Source: DATFMP01 sp035266845
GTDB taxonomy: Bacteria; SAR324; JACQKK01
Assembly (NCBI GenBank): GCA_035266845.1
Contig: DATFMP010000079.1
Span: 1-64,000 of the forward strand
Length of the DNA stretch: 64,000 nucleotides
Direction: 5' to 3'
The notes beneath the pieces were generated by a model. It searched no databases. It was not told where the DNA came from and saw only the letters and a program-made list of their open reading frames with translations. Shown in pieces: positions 49,137-56,341 of this stretch. The position numbers and the translations under genes are program-made. Positions within the stretch are counted from its first letter, which is position 1; every line of letters begins with the position of its first letter.

Positions 49137-50273
49137 TCAGGATTGGGACAGGAAGTCCGACAGAGGTGCCGACAGCTTTTCCTCGATGATCTCCGGGATC
49201 AGGAAGAAGTCGTGGCCGTAGTCGTCGTCCACCAGCACGTAGCGTGCATCCTTCTGGTTCACCTGCAACGCCTTCACGATATCCTCGGAGAGGTAGGGCG
49301 GGAACAGGTTGTCGCCCGTGGCGGCGATGATCAGCATGCGCGCATGAACCGATTCGAAGGCGCTGGCCAGCGAACCGTATTTGACCGCCAGGTCGAAGTG
49401 ATTCCAGGTCTGCAGCAGGTAGAGCATCGAGTTGGCATCGAAGGCCCCGCCGAACGGCCACGCCTGATGGCGCAGGTACTCCTCGCCGTCGTGGAGCCGC
49501 TGCATGTGGAACGAAGCATCGGTGTACGGCTCCCGTGGGCTCGCGTGGTACTTGGCAAACTTCTTCTCCATCATCAGCGGCGAAATGAAGGTGCAGAAGC
49601 CGATCTCACGGGCAATGGTGAGCCCATTGACGGGCTCGTGGCCAGGCTTGTAGCGGCCGTTGTTGTAGTTGGCGTCCAACTGGATGGCATCGATCTGGGC
49701 GCGGTTGGTCATGATCTGGAACTGGTTGGAGTATGCCCCCGAGCCGATGCTGATGCAGTTGTCCACGAATTCGGGATACATGATGGACCACACCAGCGCC
49801 TGATAGCCACCCAGGCTGCCTCCGATGACCGTGTGCAGGCGCTCCACGCCCAGTTGATCGAGCAGGATCTTCTGGGAGCGAACCATGTCCCCGATGGTCA
49901 CGATGGGGAAGTGCAGCCCGTAGGGTTCGCCCGTGTCCGGATTGATCGAGGCTGGCCCGCTTGTGCCGCCGCAGCCGCCCAACATGTTGACGCACACGAC
50001 GTAGTAGCGATTCGTATCGATGGGGCGTCCCGGCCCCACCATCGCTGCCCACCAGGCACGCCTGGGGTCGTCCGGGAAGTCCGGATCCGTGACGTGTGTG
50101 TTGAGGGAAAGCGCGTGGCAGACCAGCACGGCGGGGTGCCGGGGGTCGCCCCAGGCCTCGTACCCCACCTCCAGCAGTGGAATGACCTCCGGCTTGCCCA
50201 GGTAGGGCGTCTCGAACTCGAAGGGTTCGTGATGGACGTAGATTCGTGCATTGGGATGCTTGTTCAGGGCCAT
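49137..50273 (-). CDS. metX: Homoserine O-acetyltransferase-like protein (MetX family)
   Basis: A 378-residue alpha/beta-hydrolase-fold acyltransferase. Early blocks VGYEAWGDPRHPAVLVCHAL and VVCVNMLGGCGGTSGP are followed by the nucleophile elbow TVIGGSLGGYQALVW (Ser), and the acid/base residues are in ATGDNLFPPY (Asp) and DYGHDFFLI (His). It would acylate the hydroxyl of homoserine in methionine synthesis; MetX family members use acetyl- or succinyl-CoA. The start is unsure. ATG at 50273 (MALNKHPNAR) is chosen, because residues before it show no conservation; ATG at 50303 is the alternative. Divergent from the yfgM-like gene, sharing a 240-base region with a 7-bp palindrome. Confidence 0.88.
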   Translation of the reverse strand: MALNKHPNARIYVHHEPFEFETPYLGKPEVIPLLEVGYEAWGDPRHPAVLVCHALSLNTHVTDPDFPDDPRRAWWAAMVGPGRPIDTNRYYVVCVNMLGGCGGTSGPASINPDTGEPYGLHFPIVTIGDMVRSQKILLDQLGVERLHTVIGGSLGGYQALVWSIMYPEFVDNCISIGSGAYSNQFQIMTNRAQIDAIQLDANYNNGRYKPGHEPVNGLTIAREIGFCTFISPLMMEKKFAKYHASPREPYTDASFHMQRLHDGEEYLRHQAWPFGGAFDANSMLYLLQTWNHFDLAVKYGSLASAFESVHARMLIIAATGDNLFPPYLSEDIVKALQVNQKDARYVLVDDDYGHDFFLIPEIIEEKLSAPLSDFLSQS

Positions 50274-50372
50274 GGCGAACTGGAGCGCTCCCTCTCCCCT
50301 CATAACTGGACAGTTCGTGCCCGGCGCAATTGATGTTTCGCCGGCCAGCCGGATCGTGTAATGTGGAAGATT

Positions 50373-50391
50373 AGCACTGAACGGCAGTGCT
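50373..50391. promoter_or_regulatory. 7-bp palindrome in the metX/yfgM divergent region
   Basis: AGCACTG-AACGG-CAGTGCT is a perfect inverted repeat in the region between the two divergent genes. A TGTAAT resembling a -10 box lies at 50357-50362. It may be an operator or an RNA hairpin in a leader. No known operator sequence was recognised. Confidence 0.3.
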
Positions 50392-50512
50392 GCAAATAGC
50401 CTTCTGACGGGGTTGCCGCCTCGAGGGTGCCTCCGACGCGGCACCGCAGATGAACACTTCGCGCATCGTAGGGCCCGGGCCGGCCGAGCGATGCGCCCTC
50501 GCAGTGGAAGCG

Positions 50513-51202
50513 ATGGCCAAGCATAGCGAGCACAGGGCGCACCGGATCGACCGCAAGGCGCTCAAGGAAGATGCATTCCAGGACACGATGTTCTGGCTGG
50601 TGGATTGGGCCTACCAGCGTCGCGTGCTGCTCATCGCGATCGGCACGGCCGTCGTACTGTTGGTGGCGGCCGGCTTCGGCGGCTATTACTACTGGCAGGC
50701 GCAGCGGCGGGCCGCATCGGCACAGTTCTATCAGGCTGAACACGCGCTCGCCAATCAGAAGCTGGACCAGAAGGACCGGCTCGCTTATGCCCGCAAGGCC
50801 TATGAGGCGTTCGTGGCCGAGCATCCTTCAAGCAGTCTCGCGCCGGTAGCCTGGATGCACATTGCCGCGTTGGCTTGGCAGCAGGAAGATCAGAATGCTG
50901 CCCGCAAGGCCTACGGCGAGGTGCTCTCTCATGGCGACTCCACGCAGACCCAGCGGGATCTGGCGCACATCGGGCTGGCCAAGCTGGACGAGGCCCAGGG
51001 CAAGCTGGACGCCGCCACCAAGGAATACGAGGCCGTCTCGGATGGCACCTTCGACGAATTGAAGTCGCTCAGCCTCGGCCGTGTCGCCGCGGCGGAGCAC
51101 AAGGACGATCAGGCGCGCCAGTACTTCGAGAAAGCGGCCCGCGCCACCTCGGGCTCGGCACTGGCCGAGTGGGCCCGCCAGAATCTGGACTATCAACCCT
51201 AG
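50513..51202 (+). CDS. YfgM-like membrane-anchored TPR protein
   Basis: A 229-residue protein starting MAKHSEHRAHRIDRKALKED. After a short cytoplasmic part, a single membrane helix (VLLIAIGTAVVLLVAAGFGG) is followed by a YYYWQAQRR stretch, and the C-terminal half carries TPR-like helices (KDRLAYARKAYEAFVAEHP, LAHIGLAKLDEAQGKLDAA, DQARQYFEKAARAT). The layout and the KEDAF...YWQAQRRA pattern match YfgM, an E. coli SecYEG-associated periplasmic protein that binds PpiD. The ATG at 50513 is chosen over one 21 codons upstream by homology. rpoZ follows 83 bases later. The usual neighbour, bamB, is absent. Confidence 0.78.
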   Translation: MAKHSEHRAHRIDRKALKEDAFQDTMFWLVDWAYQRRVLLIAIGTAVVLLVAAGFGGYYYWQAQRRAASAQFYQAEHALANQKLDQKDRLAYARKAYEAFVAEHPSSSLAPVAWMHIAALAWQQEDQNAARKAYGEVLSHGDSTQTQRDLAHIGLAKLDEAQGKLDAATKEYEAVSDGTFDELKSLSLGRVAAAEHKDDQARQYFEKAARATSGSALAEWARQNLDYQP

Positions 51203-51285
51203 CCAATAGCTAGCCTTGGCTGGCGCGGCGGTGCCGGGGGCATCCGTCGCCGGACGCGCCGGTCTCCGCAACCCGCAGAGCTGCC

Positions 51286-51573
51286 ATGGCCGAAGAAGAG
51301 GAAATCAAGCGCACGATGACCTACCTGGACCTGGTTGAAGAGTTCCCAAAGGAACCCACCATGACGCAGTTCGAGAAGATCATTGTCGTGTCCAGGCGGG
51401 CGAAGGACCTGCACGATCATGACAAGGTGGAACTGGTGCACGACCATTTCACCGCACCGTACATTGCGCTGCAGGAGTTGCGCGAGGGGTTCATCCGCCC
51501 CGTCTACCGCGAAGAGGAGGAGCCCGTCGCGGTGCTTGAGGACGACTCCGAAGATGCGGAAGAGGAGGAGTAG
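51286..51573 (+). CDS. rpoZ: RNA polymerase omega subunit-like protein
   Basis: A 95-residue protein. The omega core is visible as TQFEKIIVVSRRAKDLHDHD, then APYIALQELREGFI; compare the usual KYELVLLAAKRARQL and KPTVIALREIAEGKI. It would bind the beta-prime subunit of RNA polymerase and help its folding. N-terminal residues 1-25 (MAEEEEIKRTMTYLDLVEEF) and the C-terminal tail (YREEEEPVAVLEDDSEDAEE) are strongly acidic, longer than in E. coli omega. The assignment rests on this short core and is moderately firm. It overlaps the next gene by 20 bases. Confidence 0.7.
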   Translation: MAEEEEIKRTMTYLDLVEEFPKEPTMTQFEKIIVVSRRAKDLHDHDKVELVHDHFTAPYIALQELREGFIRPVYREEEEPVAVLEDDSEDAEEEE

Positions 51574-52162
51574 GGAGGCTCCCTACCCGGCGCGATGGCG
51601 CGGCGCCGCGTGGCTTCGCGCGGTGCTGCTGATTGCCGGAGCGGTGCTCCTGCTGGCTGGCTGCCTGCCACCTCAGGCGCACTTCGACCTGGGTGTGGGC
51701 ACGTCCTACATCCGCGGCTACCTGCGGGCGGACCCGAAGCAGCCCACCCCCGGCGGTACGCTCATCGTGGTCTACCAATACCACCACCAGTTCGTGAACA
51801 ATCCGGACGGTAGCCCCGTGCTGATGCCCACTGCGCGTGTGCTGCAGCCGGGACCCTACGGCGAGTTCGTCATTGACGTGCCGACGGATGTCGTGCGCAT
51901 GGATATTCTGTTCATCGCGCCGGAGCACCTGACCAAGCTGTTCCACTTTCGGCGACAACTGGGCGTAGGGGATATCGACTACCGCGCGACGCTGCCAGCC
52001 ATGCCGGACTGGCGCAGCCATTACTACACCTACCTAAGCCCGCAACTGCAGAACCTGATCCTTGAACCGCGCTACCGGCTCGCGCCCGCGGAGCAGCAAT
52101 TGCTGGGGCAGTGGCTGCAGGCCCAGAACGACCGCCTGGGCGCTGGCTCCGGCCACTCGTAG
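51554..52162 (+). CDS. Lipoprotein of unknown function
   Basis: A 202-residue protein. It starts MRKRRSREAPYPARWRGAAW, then a hydrophobic stretch LRAVLLIAGAVLLLAGC ending in a lipobox; Cys37 would be acylated. The mature part has a beta-rich opening (PPQAHFDLGVGTSYIRGYLR) and aromatic blocks (VVYQYHHQFVNNPDGSPV, PGPYGEFVIDVP, WRSHYYTYLSPQLQNLI). I do not recognise the family. The ATG at 51554 overlaps the end of rpoZ by 20 bases. The lipoprotein and the TPR gene that follows are codirectional with lpxB, so an envelope role is plausible. Confidence 0.72.
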   Translation: MRKRRSREAPYPARWRGAAWLRAVLLIAGAVLLLAGCLPPQAHFDLGVGTSYIRGYLRADPKQPTPGGTLIVVYQYHHQFVNNPDGSPVLMPTARVLQPGPYGEFVIDVPTDVVRMDILFIAPEHLTKLFHFRRQLGVGDIDYRATLPAMPDWRSHYYTYLSPQLQNLILEPRYRLAPAEQQLLGQWLQAQNDRLGAGSGHS

Positions 52163-52301
52163 CGCGGGAGCGCCCGCCACGAATTGCGCGGCGTGGCGGC
52201 CGGTCTTAGAATATAAGTGCAGGGGGCTACCTCGATCACGGCGCTCGCTGAGCGAGCGCGCGGGGTGGCCGCCGCAGTGAACCGCAGGGAGGAGGTGCGC
52301 C

Positions 52302-52613
52302 ATGGATGCCCCGGTCAAGGATCTGGAACGCATCGAAGCGTTGCAGCAAGAAGGCCGCCAGCGCCTGGACGCCGGCCAGCCCGCCGAGGCGTTGCGTGCC
52401 GTGGAACAGGCGCTGGTGCTGGAACCGAAGAACCTGCGCTCGCTTACGCTGAAGGCGGACGTGCTGGAAAGCCTGCACAAGGACGATGCGGCCCAGCAGA
52501 TGCGTGCGCTCGTCAAGCAGATCAAGCGCGAGCAGTGGCAACGCGAGGTGGAAGCGGAGGTCCGCGGCCATCACGAGCTGATGGGCGAAGCGATCCGGCA
52601 TGAAAAGCTCTGA
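52302..52613 (+). CDS. Small TPR-like protein
   Basis: A 103-residue soluble protein. It has an excellent ribosome site (AGGAGGTG six bases before the ATG). Residues about 12-75 form two helix pairs of the TPR type: QEGRQRLDAGQPAEALRAVE, QALVLEPKNLRSLTLKADVL. The C-terminal third is charged (KQIKREQWQREVEAEVRGH). Such short TPR proteins mediate protein contacts; the partner is unknown. It lies 12 bases before lpxB, so the two are very likely cotranscribed. Confidence 0.78.
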   Translation: MDAPVKDLERIEALQQEGRQRLDAGQPAEALRAVEQALVLEPKNLRSLTLKADVLESLHKDDAAQQMRALVKQIKREQWQREVEAEVRGHHELMGEAIRHEKL

Positions 52614-52625
52614 GCGGCGGTTGGC

Positions 52626-53843
52626 ATGAGGCTGCTCGCTGTCGCGGGTGAGCTTTCCGGCGATGCCCATGGCGGTGCGCTGCTTGCCGGGCTGCGGTAT
52701 CGTCTGCCAGACTTGGAGGTGCGGGGCATCGGCGGGCCGCGCATGCTTGCCGCGGGCCTGCAGCCGCTGTTTCCCCTCTCCGCGTTGCAGGTGCACGGGC
52801 TGTTGGAGGTGGTGGGTCAGTTGCCGCGCCTGTACCGCACGCTGTGGGCCCTGGAGCGCGAGTTGGATACGCACCGGCCCGATGGCTTGCTGACCATCGA
52901 TTATCCCGGTTTCAATCTCAAGCTGGCCCGCGCGGCCAAACGCCGCGGGATTCCCGTCTACCACTACTGTAGTCCGCAGGTCTGGGCTTGGCGGCGGGGG
53001 CGCATACGCACCATTGCCGAGGTCGTGGATCTTATCTTCGTGCTCTTCCCGTTCGAGGCCCCGCTATACGAGCGAGTGGGCCTGGAGGCCGCCTTTCTAG
53101 GGCACCCGCTGGTGGGCCGGCAGGCCGACGATGCGGAAGTGGCGGCGCTGCGGGCCAAGCTGGCGGCGCCCGAGGGCGTGCCCGTGGTGGCCGTGATGCC
53201 GGGCAGCCGGCCCAGCGAACTGCGACGGCACCTGGACGTGCTGCTTGGGGCGATCCGCCTCAACGGTGCCGCGGGCTTCCGGGCGCGCTATGTGCTGCCC
53301 GTCGCTCCGTCCCTGGATCGCGCGGAAGTGGAAGCGCGCGTGCGCGCCGCCGGCGTGGACGTGCAGGTGCTGGAAGACGCGTTTTTGCCGCTGCTTCGCC
53401 TCGCCGATCTGGCCATCGTCGCTTCGGGCACGGCCACGCTGCAGACGGCAATGGCCAGCGTGCCCTTCCTCGTGATCTATCGCGTGGCGCCGCTGTCGTT
53501 CTTCCTGGCGAGGCGCTTTGCCTATCTGCAGCACCTCTCCATCGTGAACATTCTGGCGGGTCGCGAGGTGGTGCCGGAACTCCTGCAGGGCGATTTCACG
53601 CCTGAGCGTGTCAGCGAAGCATTCCTGGCCCTGGCGCGTGACGGCAAGCGCCAAGCGGTTATGCGTCAGACGCTGGGCGAGATCGCCGCGCAGCTCGGCG
53701 AGCCCGGGGCCTATGACCGTGCCGCGGCGCTGCTGGCGGAGCGACTTATCGCGCGCACGGCGGTCGCGCCGGCTGGGGCTGCGGCCGCCGGGAATGTGGG
53801 GCACAGCGCGCCGGTCGCACAAGACCCCTCGACGGGAGCGTGA
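52626..53843 (+). CDS. lpxB: Lipid-A-disaccharide synthase
   Basis: A 405-residue GT19 glycosyltransferase. The start MRLLAVAGELSGDAHGGALL has the family SGD motif; VRGIGGPRMLAAGLQPLF and YYCSPQVWAWRRGRIRTIAE follow, and later VVAVMPGSRPSELRRHLD (nucleotide-binding loop) and IVASGTATLQTAMASVPFLV (family ASGTATL). It condenses UDP-2,3-diacylglucosamine with lipid X on the inner face of the inner membrane during lipid A assembly. The presence of lpxB shows that the organism makes lipopolysaccharide-type lipid A. The C-terminal 40 residues are Ala-rich and end in SAPVAQDPSTGA. Confidence 0.95.
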   Translation: MRLLAVAGELSGDAHGGALLAGLRYRLPDLEVRGIGGPRMLAAGLQPLFPLSALQVHGLLEVVGQLPRLYRTLWALERELDTHRPDGLLTIDYPGFNLKLARAAKRRGIPVYHYCSPQVWAWRRGRIRTIAEVVDLIFVLFPFEAPLYERVGLEAAFLGHPLVGRQADDAEVAALRAKLAAPEGVPVVAVMPGSRPSELRRHLDVLLGAIRLNGAAGFRARYVLPVAPSLDRAEVEARVRAAGVDVQVLEDAFLPLLRLADLAIVASGTATLQTAMASVPFLVIYRVAPLSFFLARRFAYLQHLSIVNILAGREVVPELLQGDFTPERVSEAFLALARDGKRQAVMRQTLGEIAAQLGEPGAYDRAAALLAERLIARTAVAPAGAAAAGNVGHSAPVAQDPSTGA

Positions 53844-54036
53844 GCGCCTGCCCCAACGATCCTGCATCTTGCCGTGCTGCCCGCACCTGCGCGATCCTGA
53901 GTTCGGCCGCGGCCCCGGGTCGTACGGGAGCACGCCCGCGCCGCATTGACCGCCACCGCCACTGGCACGCATCGCGCACTGCCGATTGAGTTGGCCGTAT
54001 CCACTTCTCGCTCCTGCCGGGCCGTTCCGAGCTGCC

Positions 54037-55680
54037 ATGACCGAACCCGTGACACCGCCGCGTGAATCCGCATCCGATGCGGTGCATGGCGAGGCGACGC
54101 AGCTCTATGGCTTTGCGGGCACCGTCGCGTTCTTCACGCTGCTCTCGCGCATCTTCGGCATGACCCGCGATCTGGTGATCGCCCACGTTTTCGGGGCCTC
54201 CGGGGCGTCGGATGCATGGGTGCAGGCCTTCCGCATTCCCAATGCCCTGCGCCGCCTGACGGCTGAGGGCTCCATGACCATCGCCTTCGTGCCCACGTAC
54301 GTGCGCGTGCGTGCCGAGCAGGGGCCGGAGGTCGCACGGGCCTTCGCGCGCAAGGTGCTGGGCATCGTGCTGGGGGCCACGATGCTGCTGGCCGCGCTGG
54401 GGATGGTCTTCAACCAGTTCCTCACAGCGGTGTTCTCGCCCGGCTTTCGGGACGATCCAGTCAAGTTCGAGCTGGCGGCCAAGCTACTGGTGGGCATGTT
54501 CCCCTACCTGGTGCTGGTCTCCCTGGTGGCCTGGGCGATGGGTGTGCTGAACTCCGAGGGCCGCTTCGCGGCCCCGGCCGCCGCGCCGATCTTCCTCAAC
54601 GTCGGCATCATCGTGGCCGTGCTGGGCTTCTCGGGGCGCATGGCCGAGCCCATCCTCGCCGTGGCCTGGGGCATCGTGGCGGGGGGCGTGGTGCAGGTGG
54701 TGCTGCAGGTGCCCTCGCTGCTGAAAGTGGGGGTGCGGCCACTGCCGCTGCCGGGCTGGCGCGATCCTGCGCTGGCGCGGCTTTTCCGGCTGCTGGTGCC
54801 CTCGTTGGTGGGCGTGGCGGTGTACCAGGTGAACATCATCGTGCTCGGGGTGATTGCCAGCTATCTGCCCACCGGCCAGATCTTCAATTACAACAACGCC
54901 ACGCGGCTGACCGAACTGGTGATGGGCCTGTTCGCCTTCGCCTTCACCACGGCCGGGTTGCCCGCACTGAGCGAGCACGTGGCCCGGGAGGACTGGCCGC
55001 GGCTGCGCGAAACGCTGCGGCTCACCTTCTCCGCCACCCAGTTTACGATCCTGCCGGCCATGGTGGGCCTGGTGGTGGCGGGTGAGGCCATTGTGTCCAT
55101 GCTGTACCTGCACGGGGCGTTCACCTATGCCGACGTGACGCAGACCGCCAATACGCTGATGCTGATGGCGTTGGGCATGCCCGCGGTGGCGGCGGTTCGC
55201 GTGATGGTGCCCACGTTCTACGCCTTCGACGACGCGCGCAGCCCAGTCATCGCCGCGGCCCTCACGCTGGGGGTCACGGCTGCCCTGGGCTGGTGGCTCA
55301 GCCGCACCTATGAGGTCGAGGGCCTGGCTGCGGGCCTGACCCTCGGCACGTGGTTTCAATGCGGCGTGCTGGCATTCTGGCTGCGGCGCAAGACGCGCCC
55401 CATCGGGCGTTGGTTTCCCCGGGAGGCCCTGCTGCGACAGGGCGTGCCGTCCCTGGCCATGGGGGCAGCGGCGTACCTGCTGCAGCGGCACGGCGTGTGG
55501 GAGCGTGGGCCATTCGCCCTGGCCAACTGGGCCGTGTTCGGCTCGGTAGTGGTGGGCGGGGCCTGTCTCTACTTCGGCATGACCCTGCTGCTGCGCGAGC
55601 CCCAGGCTTGGCACTGGCTGGCGCTGTTGCGCCGGTTGGGGCGGCGTCTGCGGCGCCGCAGCGGGACGGACACACAATGA
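54037..55680 (+). CDS. murJ: Lipid II flippase MurJ
   Basis: A 547-residue integral membrane protein with about 14 hydrophobic helices. The N-terminal block FFTLLSRIFGMTRDLVIAHV and FRIPNALRRLTAEGSMTIAF are typical, with conserved Arg in RIFGMTRD and an Arg pair in NALRRL that faces the lipid II cavity. It would flip lipid II to the periplasmic side for peptidoglycan synthesis. The ATG at 54037 (MTEPVTPPRES) is chosen over a TTG at 53986. It overlaps the following phosphatase gene at ATGA, so translational coupling is expected. The 193-base gap before it holds no clear gene. Confidence 0.95.
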   Translation: MTEPVTPPRESASDAVHGEATQLYGFAGTVAFFTLLSRIFGMTRDLVIAHVFGASGASDAWVQAFRIPNALRRLTAEGSMTIAFVPTYVRVRAEQGPEVARAFARKVLGIVLGATMLLAALGMVFNQFLTAVFSPGFRDDPVKFELAAKLLVGMFPYLVLVSLVAWAMGVLNSEGRFAAPAAAPIFLNVGIIVAVLGFSGRMAEPILAVAWGIVAGGVVQVVLQVPSLLKVGVRPLPLPGWRDPALARLFRLLVPSLVGVAVYQVNIIVLGVIASYLPTGQIFNYNNATRLTELVMGLFAFAFTTAGLPALSEHVAREDWPRLRETLRLTFSATQFTILPAMVGLVVAGEAIVSMLYLHGAFTYADVTQTANTLMLMALGMPAVAAVRVMVPTFYAFDDARSPVIAAALTLGVTAALGWWLSRTYEVEGLAAGLTLGTWFQCGVLAFWLRRKTRPIGRWFPREALLRQGVPSLAMGAAAYLLQRHGVWERGPFALANWAVFGSVVVGGACLYFGMTLLLREPQAWHWLALLRRLGRRLRRRSGTDTQ

Positions 55681-56330
55681 GCGCCACGCGACCTCGCCCG
55701 CGTGGCGTGATCTTCGATCTGGACGGAACGCTGGTGGATTCCTTCGCGGACATCGCTGCGGCACTGAACCGCACGCGGGCTCGTTTCGATTTGCCGGCGC
55801 TGCCACTGGAGGCCGTACGGGCGAAGGTGGGCAGCGGTTCGGAGTACCTGGTGCGTGAACTGGTGCCGCTGCCGCCCGCCCAGGCTGAGGCGGCCTTGCA
55901 GCACTATCTGGCCAGCTACGAGGAGACCGCGCTGCAAGAGACGCGGGTGTATCCCGGGGCGCTGGAGGTGCTGGAGCATTTCCGCGGACGCCCGCTGGCC
56001 GTCGTCACCAACAAGCCGCTGCACATCGCCCGCCGCGTGCTGCAGGGCCTGGACCTGTGGGAGCGCTTCCGCATGGTGCTGGGCGGCGACTCGCTGGCGC
56101 GTCGCAAGCCCGATCCGCTGCCCGTGCGACACGTGCTGGCGTGCTTCGCGCTGCCCGCGGGGCGGGCCCTGCTGATCGGCGATGGTGTGCACGACGTCCG
56201 CGCAGGGCGTGCCGCCGGTGTGCCCATCGTGGCCGTGACCACCGGCGTCGAGCCACGGGCCGTTCTGGAAGCCGAGCGACCCACGCACGTCATCGACAGT
56301 CTGGACGAGTTGCTGACGCTTTATGCCTGA
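55677..56330 (+). CDS. gph: Phosphoglycolate-phosphatase-like HAD hydrolase
   Basis: A 217-residue HAD-family phosphatase. The four HAD motifs are visible: DLDGTLVDSF (nucleophile Asp), VVTNKP, ARRKPDP (Lys) and IGDGVHDVRAG. The cap is the helical type of Gph. It would dephosphorylate 2-phosphoglycolate, formed by DNA repair or photorespiration, though other phosphates are possible. Its ATG overlaps the murJ stop in an ATGA. It converges on the hybrid kinase gene, 11 bases away. The gph symbol is used in the broad sense. Confidence 0.85.
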   Translation: MSATRPRPRGVIFDLDGTLVDSFADIAAALNRTRARFDLPALPLEAVRAKVGSGSEYLVRELVPLPPAQAEAALQHYLASYEETALQETRVYPGALEVLEHFRGRPLAVVTNKPLHIARRVLQGLDLWERFRMVLGGDSLARRKPDPLPVRHVLACFALPAGRALLIGDGVHDVRAGRAAGVPIVAVTTGVEPRAVLEAERPTHVIDSLDELLTLYA

Positions 56331-56341
56331 GGGGGCCGGTA

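Noticed and set aside
50273..50450. GGCAACCCC near metX as a possible SAM riboswitch core
   Set aside because: No closing P1 helix, no kink-turn and no terminator or anti-terminator pair could be built around it.
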